From Rhizobiales bacterium dw_265 (GTDB lineage Bacteria; Pseudomonadota; Alphaproteobacteria; Micropepsales; Micropepsaceae): a stretch of 64,000 nt of DNA. The notes beneath the pieces were generated by a model that had not been told where the DNA came from, ran no database searches, and was given only the letters and a program-made list of their open reading frames with translations. The position numbers and the translations under genes were made by a program. The stretch is from NCBI GenBank assembly GCA_018449595.1, contig JAAVUU010000007.1:124001-188000 (forward strand). The letters are read 5' to 3'. Positions 26,827-34,960 of this stretch are shown in pieces; within the stretch, counting starts at the first letter, position 1; every line of letters begins with the position of its first letter.

Positions 26827-27858
26827 ATGTCTGATCGCAAACTTGTGCAGGTGCTGGAAGGGCGTGTCGAGAAGACGCCGCCTGTCTGGCTGATGCGCCA
26901 GGCTGGCCGCTACCTGCCGGAATATCGCGCCACCCGGGCCAAGGCGGGTTCCTTCTGGGGCCTGGCGCTGAACCCGCTGCTTGCGGCGGAGGTTACCCTG
27001 CAGCCAGTCCGCCGTTTCGGCTTTGATGCGGCAATCCTGTTCAGTGACATCCTGACGGTGCCTGAGGCGCTGGGCCAGAAGGTGACGTTCACGGAGGGCG
27101 AGGGTCCCAGCCTGACGCCTGTGACCTCCGCAGGCGGTTTCAACGGGGACCGGAATTCCTGGGCTGGCTATTTCGAGCCGGTCTATGAGGCGCTGCGGCT
27201 GACGCGGGCGGGCCTGGACAAGGACGGTTTTGCCGCCACCACCCTGCTGGGCTTTGCCGGAGCGCCCTGGACGCTGGCGACCTATCTGGCGGCGGGCAGG
27301 GGCGGTGACGAGCAGAAGGCGGCGAAGCTGTGGGCCTATCGCGATCCACAGGGCTTCGCCGGTCTTTTGGATATCCTGGGGGAATGCGTCGCCTTCCACC
27401 TGATCCGCCAGCTGGAGGCCGGGGCCGATGCGGTGCAGATCTTCGACAGCTGGGCCAGCGGATTGCCGGAGCGGTTGTTCAACGAGGTGGTGATACAACC
27501 GACCAGGAAGATCGTGGCCGCCGTGCGTGCCGCCCGGCCCGGCGCCAAGGTCATCGGCTTTCCCCGTGCCGCGACCCTGGCCGGTTATCAGGCCTATGTC
27601 GCGGCGACCGGCGTGGATGCGGTGTCTCTGGATACCGCCATGCCGATGCACTGGGCAGCCGGGAATCTGGATTGTGTGCCGCAGGGCAATCTCGATCCCA
27701 TCGCCCTGGTCGCCGGTGGCGCGGCGCTGGACAAGGCGGTGGACGACATCCTGGAAGCCATGGCCGGCAAGCTGCACATCTTCAACCTGGGCCATGGCAT
27801 CCTGCCGGAGACGCCGCTCGCCCATGTCGAGCAATTGTTAAAGCGTATCAGAAAATGA
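26827..27858 (+). CDS. hemE: Uroporphyrinogen decarboxylase
   Basis: This enzyme decarboxylates the four acetate side chains of uroporphyrinogen III to give coproporphyrinogen III. The family motifs are PPVWLMRQAGRYLPEYR at the N-terminus and FGFDAAILFSDILTVPEALG. GFAGAPWTLATYL, QIFDSWAS and the C-terminal FNLGHGILPETP follow. The ATG at 26827 is chosen over the TTG immediately before it, giving 343 residues. It is the first gene to the right of the candidate origin and leads a heme run with hemH and hemJ. Confidence 0.97.
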   Translation: MSDRKLVQVLEGRVEKTPPVWLMRQAGRYLPEYRATRAKAGSFWGLALNPLLAAEVTLQPVRRFGFDAAILFSDILTVPEALGQKVTFTEGEGPSLTPVTSAGGFNGDRNSWAGYFEPVYEALRLTRAGLDKDGFAATTLLGFAGAPWTLATYLAAGRGGDEQKAAKLWAYRDPQGFAGLLDILGECVAFHLIRQLEAGADAVQIFDSWASGLPERLFNEVVIQPTRKIVAAVRAARPGAKVIGFPRAATLAGYQAYVAATGVDAVSLDTAMPMHWAAGNLDCVPQGNLDPIALVAGGAALDKAVDDILEAMAGKLHIFNLGHGILPETPLAHVEQLLKRIRK

Positions 27859-27871
27859 TAAGTGGGCGCGG

Positions 27872-28912
27872 ATGAAGCTGGCGGTTGTCCTGTTCAACCT
27901 GGGCGGGCCGGATTCCCCGGAAGCGGTCGAGCCCTTCCTGCGCAACCTGTTTTCCGATCCCGCCATCATCGCCCTGCCCTGGTTCCTGCGCCTGCCGCTG
28001 GCGCGGTTGATCGCCCGGCGGCGCGCGCCCATCGCGCGCGAAATCTATCATCACATCGGCGGCCGGTCGCCGATCTTCGAGGAAACGCGCAAGCAGGCCG
28101 ACGCCCTGGCGGCGGCGCTGTCGCAGGACGGCGTGGAAGCCAGGGCCTTTGTCGCCATGCGCTGCTGGCATCCGTTCAGCGACGGTGCGGCGCGGGCGGT
28201 GAAGGCATTTGCACCCGACCGGATCGTGCTGCTGCCGCTTTATCCGCAATATTCCACCACCACATCGGCCTCGTCGCTGAAGGACTGGAAACGCGCCGCG
28301 AAAAAGGCGGGGCTGACAGCGCCGACCACGCAAGTCTGCTGTTATCCCGACGAGCCGGGCTTTATCGCCGCGGCAGTAGCGAAAATCCGCGCGACGGCCA
28401 GCGGCCGCGACACGGCTCTGCCCTATCGCCTGCTGCTGTCGGCCCATGGCCTGCCCAAGGCCACCATCAGAAAGGGCGATCCCTATCAATGGCAGGTCGA
28501 GCGGAGCGCCGCCGCCATCGTGGCGGCGCTGGACATGCCCGACCTGGAGCCGGTGGTCTGCTATCAGAGCCGGGTCGGGCCGATGCAATGGATCGGTCCC
28601 GCCACCGATGCCGAAATCCGCCGCGCCGGCGCCGACGGCAAGGGCGTTATCGTGGTCCCTATCGCCTTTGTCAGCGAACATTCCGAAACCCTGGTCGAGC
28701 TGGACATCGAGTATGGCAAGCTTGCGCGCGAGGCGGGGGTCGGGGATTATCGCCGCGTTCCCACCGTGGGCGCCGCGCCTGCTTTCATTGAGGGACTTGC
28801 CGGCCTTGTCCGCCAAGCACTCCAGCAGGAAGGTGGGGCCGATACAACAAACAGCGCAGGCCGGCGCATCTGTCCTGATACGTTCTGCCGCTGCGCGATG
28901 GGAGATGAATGA
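27872..28912 (+). CDS. hemH: Ferrochelatase with Cys-rich C-terminus
   Basis: Ferrochelatase inserts Fe2+ into protoporphyrin IX. The 346-residue protein has VVLFNLGGPDSPEAVEPFLRN at the N-terminus, LYPQYSTTTSAS and the catalytic LLLSAHGLPKATI. CYQSRVGPMQWIGPAT and IAFVSEHSETLVELD follow. The tail ends ICPDTFCRCAMGDE, and an extra CC pair lies in TQVCCYPDE. Together these resemble the [2Fe-2S] ligands reported for Caulobacter-type ferrochelatases. It lies 13 bp after hemE, and its stop overlaps hemJ. Confidence 0.96.
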   Translation: MKLAVVLFNLGGPDSPEAVEPFLRNLFSDPAIIALPWFLRLPLARLIARRRAPIAREIYHHIGGRSPIFEETRKQADALAAALSQDGVEARAFVAMRCWHPFSDGAARAVKAFAPDRIVLLPLYPQYSTTTSASSLKDWKRAAKKAGLTAPTTQVCCYPDEPGFIAAAVAKIRATASGRDTALPYRLLLSAHGLPKATIRKGDPYQWQVERSAAAIVAALDMPDLEPVVCYQSRVGPMQWIGPATDAEIRRAGADGKGVIVVPIAFVSEHSETLVELDIEYGKLAREAGVGDYRRVPTVGAAPAFIEGLAGLVRQALQQEGGADTTNSAGRRICPDTFCRCAMGDE

Positions 28913-29370
28913 TGGACGCGCTGCGCAACGAACTGGCCAATTATATTCCCTGGTTCCTGGCCTTCCACATCATCGCGGTGATCGCCTGGATGGCGGGCAT
29001 GCTCTATCTGCCGCGCCTGTTCGTCTATCACACCGAAACCACACCGGGCAGCGCCGAAAGCGAGCGCTTCAAGCGCATGGAGACCAAGCTGCTCAAGGTC
29101 ATCATGAACCCCGCCATGATCGCGGTGTGGGTCCTGGGGCCGCTGCTGGCCTGGCTGACCGGCGCCTATCTCGACCCCTGGCTGCATATCAAGTTCGTGC
29201 TGGTGATCGTGCTGTCGGGCATGCACGGGATGTTCGTGCGCAGCTGGCGCGATTTCCAGAACGACCGCAACACCCGTTCGGCCCGGTTCTTCCGTATCGT
29301 CAACGAAGTCCCGGCGCTGCTGATGGTGCTGATCGTGATCCTGGTCACGGTGCAGCCGTTCGGGCGCTAG
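28909..29370 (+). CDS. hemJ: Protoporphyrinogen IX oxidase HemJ (UPF0093)
   Basis: HemJ is the membrane protoporphyrinogen oxidase used by most alphaproteobacteria instead of HemG or HemY. The 153-residue protein has four hydrophobic segments, the conserved His in AFHIIAVIAWMAGMLYLPRLFVYH, the EtkLLkvIMNPAMI segment and the Lys/His-bearing HIKFVLVIVLSGMHG. It overlaps the hemH stop by 4 bp, so hemE-hemH-hemJ gives three heme enzymes from one transcript. Two adjacent ATGs (28909, 28912) are possible starts. Confidence 0.95.
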   Translation: MMDALRNELANYIPWFLAFHIIAVIAWMAGMLYLPRLFVYHTETTPGSAESERFKRMETKLLKVIMNPAMIAVWVLGPLLAWLTGAYLDPWLHIKFVLVIVLSGMHGMFVRSWRDFQNDRNTRSARFFRIVNEVPALLMVLIVILVTVQPFGR

Positions 29371-29414
29371 CGTCCCTGAAACATTAATTGCAGGGCAGGA
29401 GCCAGGGCCCCGTT

Positions 29415-29442
29415 TGCAAGGCCTGCAAATCACGCTATAACG
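29415..29442 (+). promoter_or_regulatory. Candidate sigma-70-type promoter for rho
   Basis: TTGCAA and TATAAC are separated by 16 bp, just after hemJ and about 155 bp before the rho ATG. This is the best -35/-10 pair in the gap. Transcription would start near 29449, leaving a leader of about 150 nt. Confidence 0.45.
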
Positions 29443-29454
29443 GCTGCGTCTTCT

Positions 29455-29518
29455 TGATCCGCGCGTACCTCAGGACGTTTTGGGGGAACGCGCACCGGGC
29501 ATCCGGGCAAGGATCAAA
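29455..29518 (+). promoter_or_regulatory. Structured 5' leader of rho (three-way fold)
   Basis: TTGATCC at 29455-29461 pairs with GGATCAA at 29512-29518. Inside are two hairpins: GCGCGT with ACGCGC (29462-29494) and CCGG-GCAT-CCGG (29496-29507). A further GGGG/CCCC hairpin follows at 29543-29554. Rho is autoregulated by leader attenuation in E. coli, and this fold could serve a similar role. That is inference only. Confidence 0.45.
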
Positions 29519-29597
29519 ACCACCTCTTCGATGATCGTATCCGGGGCTCGCCCCCCGTTCATCGGGACAATTCCCCCTTTCGTTCAGGATCGCCCTC

Positions 29598-30881
<1,284 letters not shown>

Positions 30882-30903
30882 TTTCTGCGCCCGCGCAGAT
30901 CGG

Positions 30904-30931
30904 AAAGGCCGGACGCAAGTCCGACCTTTTT
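30904..30931 (+). terminator. Intrinsic terminator after rho
   Basis: The sequence AAAGG-c-CGGAC gcaa GTCCG-a-CCTTTTT forms a stem with one mismatch, a GCAA tetraloop and a run of T. A smaller hairpin TCTGCG/CGCAGA lies directly before it. It probably serves rho and, read on the other strand, the convergent vapC-like gene. Confidence 0.8.
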
Positions 30932-30957
30932 CATTGGTTGCGCCATGGCGGGCAAGG

Positions 30958-31332
30958 TCAGGCCAGCTTCAGGCCGCAGTGTTTGGCGAAGTGCCGGAAA
31001 TCGGTATCGATCGCGATCAACGGCACGTCGTGATCGATGCACGACTGGGCAATAAGAACATCGCCGAGTTTCGCCTTGAAACCCTTTTGCAGCAAAAGTC
31101 GCCGCGTCAGGCCAGCGCGTTCCCAATAACCTTCCAGAACCGGCAGTAGCGGAAAGCCCAGGACTGCCGCGACCATTTCATCTGACGGGACCGGATCGCT
31201 CAACATCTCGGCCAGCGCCGCCGGCGGCAGGCAGATATCGTTGGCTGTCAGGACGGCCTGGACAAGTTCGACCTCCCGTCCCTGCTCGCCTGCGAAAAAG
31301 GAAACAAGGGCGCTCGAGTCGGCGGCAATCAT
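30958..31332 (-). CDS. PIN-domain toxin, VapC type
   Basis: This is a 124-residue PIN-domain ribonuclease expected to be the toxin of a type II toxin-antitoxin pair. The four acidic PIN positions are recognisable: the Asp in IAADSSALVSFF, the Glu in ALAEMLSD, the Asp in KLGDVLIAQ and the Asp in LIAIDTDFRHF. Its ATG overlaps the stop of the antitoxin gene (ATGA), the usual coupled arrangement. RNA target unknown. It belongs to the accessory block between rho and mnmE. Confidence 0.85.
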   Translation of the reverse strand: MIAADSSALVSFFAGEQGREVELVQAVLTANDICLPPAALAEMLSDPVPSDEMVAAVLGFPLLPVLEGYWERAGLTRRLLLQKGFKAKLGDVLIAQSCIDHDVPLIAIDTDFRHFAKHCGLKLA

Positions 31333-31526
31333 TCGCCGTCGTATTTCATCTCTTGCCAGGTCATGGAGAATTTGACCTTGCCGCGCAGCTTCAGCGCTTC
31401 CTGCTGCGCCTGAATCGAGGCCAGCCGCTTCAGGCCCGCGGTCACGGTCTGGGTCACGCCCTCGCCGGTATAGGCCTGTGCCCTTTCCAGAACGGCTTCC
31501 GGCACCTGAACCGTGATCTTGCGCAT
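31329..31526 (-). CDS. Antitoxin partner of the PIN toxin
   Basis: This is a 65-residue protein starting MRKITVQVPEAVLERAQAYTG, with a predicted ribbon-helix-helix-like N-terminus (strand KITVQVP then helices) and a C-terminal tail ending FSMTWQEMKYDGE that would wrap the toxin. The open frame extends 15 codons further upstream, but that stretch is a dyad-symmetric operator with repetitive sequence. I therefore place the start at the ATG at 31526, with the ATG at 31535 as an alternative. It is coupled to the toxin by an ATGA overlap. Confidence 0.78.
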   Translation of the reverse strand: MRKITVQVPEAVLERAQAYTGEGVTQTVTAGLKRLASIQAQQEALKLRGKVKFSMTWQEMKYDGE

Positions 31527-31533
31527 CTCATTC

Positions 31534-31579
31534 ATGCCAGCTTCCATACCAGCTTCGATGCTGGCATTCAAGCTGGTAT
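31534..31579. promoter_or_regulatory. Four-half-site dyad operator upstream of the antitoxin gene
   Basis: Four related 10-mers lie at exact 12-bp spacing: ATGCCAGCTT (31534), ATACCAGCTT (31546), ATGCTGGCAT (31558) and AAGCTGGTAT (31570). The first two are inverted relative to the last two, giving a 46-bp dyad centred at 31556.5. The position between the cupin stop and the antitoxin start fits an autoregulatory operator bound by antitoxin dimers. Confidence 0.75.
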
Positions 31580-32050
31580 TCAGAGAGCCAGGAAATCCGC
31601 GATTTTTGGGTCGGCTTGCAGCGTCTCCAGGTCTTCCGCCGTCGGCAGTTGCGGGCGGTCGCGTTCCACATTGACCATGCAGAGAAAGCCCATCGGCTCC
31701 TCGCCCCGGGTGCGGAACCTGTGCCAGGTCATGGGCGGGATGCGCACCAGGTCATGGGTCTTTACCGGCTTGACCTCGCCGCCCACCATCACATCGGCCT
31801 CGCCGCGCAGGATCATCACGCCATGGCTGTGCTGGTGACGCTCCAGGGTGGAATAGCCGCCCGGCGCGACCTCGAAATAGCGCAGTTCGCACCGCAGTTC
31901 GGGGTCGTGGAACAACACCTGCCGGGTGATCGACTTGAAGGGGGCGGAGCCTTCTTCCTTGTAGGGAAGATGCGGCACGCCATCCCAGCGGTAATTTTCC
32001 AGAAAGGCGCGGAAAATGTCCGACTGGGTTGCTTCCGGCTTGTCCATCAT
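31580..32050 (-). CDS. Cupin-domain protein, possible methylthio-xylulose-5-phosphate methylsulfurylase
   Basis: This is a single-domain cupin of 156 residues. Motif 1 carries metal ligands in STLERHQHSHGVMILRG, and motif 2 is IPPMTWHRFRT. It starts within the stop codon of the RuBisCO-like gene (4-bp overlap), so the two are co-translated. In Rhodospirillum rubrum a cupin acts with the RuBisCO-like protein, releasing methanethiol from 1-methylthioxylulose 5-phosphate. The pairing here suggests the same role, but sequence alone cannot prove the substrate. A generic cupin function remains possible. Confidence 0.75.
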   Translation of the reverse strand: MMDKPEATQSDIFRAFLENYRWDGVPHLPYKEEGSAPFKSITRQVLFHDPELRCELRYFEVAPGGYSTLERHQHSHGVMILRGEADVMVGGEVKPVKTHDLVRIPPMTWHRFRTRGEEPMGFLCMVNVERDRPQLPTAEDLETLQADPKIADFLAL

Positions 32051-33159
32051 ACGGCCTCGCTGCGGCGCATAACTTCGTCCTGAAACTTCGCCGCTTCCTC
32101 AGATATGCGCGCCCCGGCGCAAAGCAAGTCGCCGCCGATCAGCAGCATCACGTCTTTCCCATAGAATTGCAGCATTTCCGCGACGCGGGCCAGGGTCATG
32201 CCGCCGGCGGGAACCGGCACGGCGGCTTTCAGCCCGCCCGCCATTTGACCCCCCACTTTCCCCCAAGGCCGCAGCGCCGTGTCCGCCAGGGCGCGGCAGG
32301 TGGCGGGGGAATAGCCGAACCGCCCGCCATGATTGGCGAACACCACGGCATCGGCGCCCAGCAGCCGCAGCAGCTTGCCGAACAGGAAGGGCGGCGCGAT
32401 CTGGCCGCTGCCGGCCATGGCGGGATGGGCCATGAAGGCGATATCCGGATTGTCCCGCACCAGCGCATGAAAGGTCGCCAGGCCGGCGATCATGGGCGCG
32501 ATAAGCACCGCCTTCACCCCGGCGGCGCGGGCAATCCCGATTTGCCGCCGCATCTGTTCCAGGTGTCCGGACAGCGACGGCAAATAGATGGTCTTGCCGT
32601 TGGCCGCCATGGCTTCGGCAATGCGCGGCACCCGTTCCGCGAAAGGGCTGTAGTGCTGGTCGGCAAGGCCGTGATCGTCCTTGACGAAATCCAGCCCGCC
32701 CTTGGCCAGCCGCCCGGCCAGGAGCGCCAGCGTTTTGGCGTCGGAGCCCTGCGGTTTCAACGCCGAACAGGTCATGGCGCGGCCCTCGGCGCCCGCCATC
32801 TTGCGCAGGCCCGCAAGCCCGTGGCGCGGGCCGCCGAAGGCGTCCAGCACGGCCTGGGGGAATTGCGCATCCGCCAGCACGATGTCGGGATGCATGGAAC
32901 TGTTGCCGAACAGCATGTTCAGCAGCTGCCCCGCCTCCAGCCCGGTGGTGGCGACGCTCAGCCCGATGCGCGCCTCGAACTCGCCATTGCCCAGGTCGGC
33001 GATGTTTTCGACCTTGCCGACGATATCGGCGAGAATGGCGGGATCGGTGACGGCGGCGACCGGCATCTCCACGCTCTGTTCGACCGCAATGCCGGTGGCG
33101 CGCGCCGCAACGGTATCGGCGGGTACGCGCAGGCGATAGACGGCGGTCAGGCGCTCCAT
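32047..33159 (-). CDS. RuBisCO-like protein (form IV)
   Basis: This is a 370-residue protein of the RuBisCO large-subunit superfamily. The Lys175 equivalent is in CSALKPQGSD (Lys135). The carbamylated-Lys region reads GGLDFVKDDHG: Lys160 and the Asp are kept, but the Glu metal ligand is His163. Loop 6 and the GGDHxHxGT block are altered (GADAVVFANHGG), and the phosphate site reads VPAGGM. True carboxylase activity is therefore not expected, and an isomerase, enolase or decarboxylase role on a sugar phosphate is likely. Its start abuts the quinone oxidoreductase stop, and the cupin gene overlaps its end. Confidence 0.9.
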   Translation of the reverse strand: MERLTAVYRLRVPADTVAARATGIAVEQSVEMPVAAVTDPAILADIVGKVENIADLGNGEFEARIGLSVATTGLEAGQLLNMLFGNSSMHPDIVLADAQFPQAVLDAFGGPRHGLAGLRKMAGAEGRAMTCSALKPQGSDAKTLALLAGRLAKGGLDFVKDDHGLADQHYSPFAERVPRIAEAMAANGKTIYLPSLSGHLEQMRRQIGIARAAGVKAVLIAPMIAGLATFHALVRDNPDIAFMAHPAMAGSGQIAPPFLFGKLLRLLGADAVVFANHGGRFGYSPATCRALADTALRPWGKVGGQMAGGLKAAVPVPAGGMTLARVAEMLQFYGKDVMLLIGGDLLCAGARISEEAAKFQDEVMRRSEAV

Positions 33160-34131
33160 TCAGGGCACCAGGACGGTCGCGCCGGTGGTCTTCCTGGCGG
33201 TCAGGTCGTCCTGGGCCTGGGCGGCATCCTTCAGGGCATAGCGCTGGTTGATGGCGATCTTCACCGCGCCGCTTTCAATCACCGCAAACAAATCGTCGGC
33301 GGTTTCCTGCAGCTCCGCCTGTGTGCGCACGAAGGAGGCGAGCGTCGGCCGCGTCACCAGCAGCGAGCCCTTGGCCGCCAGGATGGAGGGCGGGAAGGGA
33401 TCGACCGGGCCGCTGGCATTGCCATAGGTCACCATGATGCCGCGCACCGCCAGGCAATCCAGACCGGCCAGGAAGGTGTCCTTGCCGATGGAGTCATAGA
33501 CCACCGGGACGCCAACCCCGCCCGTGATCTCGCGCACCAGCTTTTCCCAGCCCGCCTCGCGGCTGTTCAGCACATGGTCGCAGCCATATTCCTTGGCCAG
33601 TGCCACCTTGGAGGGCGATGTGGTGGTGCCGATCACCGTCGCGCCCAGATGCTTGGCCCATTGGACGCCGATCTGGCCGACGCCGCCGGCGGCGGCATGG
33701 AAGACGATGGTCTCGCCCGTCTTCACGGGATGAATTCGCCGCAGCAGATATTGCGCCGTCATGCCCTTCAGCAGCGCGGCGGCGGCAACTTCGTCGCTCA
33801 CCCCGGCAGGCAGCTTCACCAGCCGCTCGACCCCGACATTGGCGGCCTCGGCATAGGCGCCGATGACGCCCGAGGCATAGCCGACCCGCTCGCCGGGTTC
33901 GAAGCCGCTGACGCCGTCGCCCAACGCCTCGACCACACCGGCGGCTTCCGAGCCCAATCCAGAAGGCAACGGCAAGGGGTAAAGCCCCGTGCGATAATAG
34001 GTATCGATGAAATTGACGCCGATGGCGGTGTGGCGGACTCGGACCTGGCCGGGCGCGGGCGGCGGCAGGTCATGATCGACATAGCGCAGCACCTCGCTGC
34101 CGCCGGGCTTGTCGAAACGAATCGCTTTCAT
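33160..34131 (-). CDS. Zinc-independent NADPH:quinone oxidoreductase (QOR family)
   Basis: This is a 323-residue medium-chain dehydrogenase of the quinone oxidoreductase group. It has the substrate-side GVNFIDTYYRTGLYPLPLPSG segment, no zinc-ligand cysteines, and the NADPH loop AAAGGVGQIGVQWAK. It is the second gene of a leftward run (dienelactone hydrolase, QOR, RuBisCO-like protein, cupin) with junctions of 10 bp or less. The physiological substrate is unknown. It could be a general detoxifying reductase or belong to the sugar-phosphate pathway suggested by its neighbours. Confidence 0.92.
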   Translation of the reverse strand: MKAIRFDKPGGSEVLRYVDHDLPPPAPGQVRVRHTAIGVNFIDTYYRTGLYPLPLPSGLGSEAAGVVEALGDGVSGFEPGERVGYASGVIGAYAEAANVGVERLVKLPAGVSDEVAAAALLKGMTAQYLLRRIHPVKTGETIVFHAAAGGVGQIGVQWAKHLGATVIGTTTSPSKVALAKEYGCDHVLNSREAGWEKLVREITGGVGVPVVYDSIGKDTFLAGLDCLAVRGIMVTYGNASGPVDPFPPSILAAKGSLLVTRPTLASFVRTQAELQETADDLFAVIESGAVKIAINQRYALKDAAQAQDDLTARKTTGATVLVP

Positions 34132-34141
34132 GCCAAAGTCC

Positions 34142-34837
34142 TTATGTCAGGTGCGCGCGGAAGAAGTCGTCGGTGCGGGCATTGGCCAGTTCGGCGGCGG
34201 CGGCATCGTAATTCTTGCCGCCCGGCCGCGCGAAGGCATGATCCTGGCCGTCATAGACGTGGCAGGTGACGTGGCTGTTGCCTTCCAGGGCCGCGAGGGT
34301 CTGGGCCAGCGCCTCCTTGGACGAAAAACTGTCCTCGCCGGCGATATGCAGCAGCAGCGGCTTCTGGACGCTGGCCGCTTCGTCCAGATATTTGGGGATA
34401 CTCACGCCGTAATAGCCGACACTGGCATCGGCATCGGTGCGGGCGGCGGCCAGATAGGCCAGGAGGCCGCCCAGGCAATAGCCCACCGCGCCCACCTTGC
34501 CTGTGACCCCGGCGGTGACCCGCAGATGGTCGATGCTGGACTGGATGTCTTCGACGCCCTTGGCGATGTCGAAGCGCCCCATCAAGTCCAGCGCCTCTTT
34601 CCATTCCGCGTCGGTCTTGTCGCTCAACTGGATGCCCGGCTTGAGCCGCCAGAACAGGTCGGGCGCCAGGGCGAAAAAGCCCTGCCCGGCCAGCCGGTCG
34701 GCCAATTGCCGCATCACGTCATTGATTCCGAAGATTTCCTGGATGACGACAATGCCGGGGCCCTCGCCCGAGGCCGGCGCGGCCAGATAGCCGCCGAAAT
34801 CGCCGTCCTTGCCGCTGATCGTTACACTCTGACCCAT
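34142..34837 (-). CDS. Dienelactone hydrolase family protein
   Basis: This is a 231-residue alpha/beta hydrolase of the DLH family. The triad is visible: Cys121 in VGYCLGG, Asp169 in AGEDSF and His200 in GQDHAF, with the supporting Glu34 in QEIFG. These positions match classical dienelactone hydrolase almost exactly. I chose the ATG at 34837, which has GGAGAG upstream; the longer frame reads through a hairpin repeat. No aromatic catabolism genes are adjacent, so the substrate is open. Confidence 0.92.
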   Translation of the reverse strand: MGQSVTISGKDGDFGGYLAAPASGEGPGIVVIQEIFGINDVMRQLADRLAGQGFFALAPDLFWRLKPGIQLSDKTDAEWKEALDLMGRFDIAKGVEDIQSSIDHLRVTAGVTGKVGAVGYCLGGLLAYLAAARTDADASVGYYGVSIPKYLDEAASVQKPLLLHIAGEDSFSSKEALAQTLAALEGNSHVTCHVYDGQDHAFARPGGKNYDAAAAELANARTDDFFRAHLT

Positions 34838-34861
34838 GGAACTCTCCGCTTGCTCTGGCTT

Positions 34862-34939
34862 CCTTCCCCCGCATGGCGAAGCCATTGGCGGGGGAAGGTG
34901 TCGCAACGAGGTGTCGGCGAAGCCGACCCGAGTTGCGAC
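34862..34939. repeat. Twin-hairpin repeat with GAA loops
   Basis: Two adjacent hairpins lie between the DUF255 and dienelactone hydrolase genes. The first pairs CCTTCCCCCGC with GCGGGGGAAGG and has an inner ATGGC-GAA-GCCAT. The second pairs GTCGCAAC with GTTGCGAC and has an inner GTCGGC-GAA-GCCGAC. The design differs from the TGTCAT family. Confidence 0.6.
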
Positions 34940-34960
34940 GGATGGGGGCAACAAAAAGAG

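Noticed and set aside
32029..34269. 746-codon open frame on the plus strand
   Set aside because: It is antisense to the RuBisCO-like and quinone oxidoreductase genes, which have clear family motifs.
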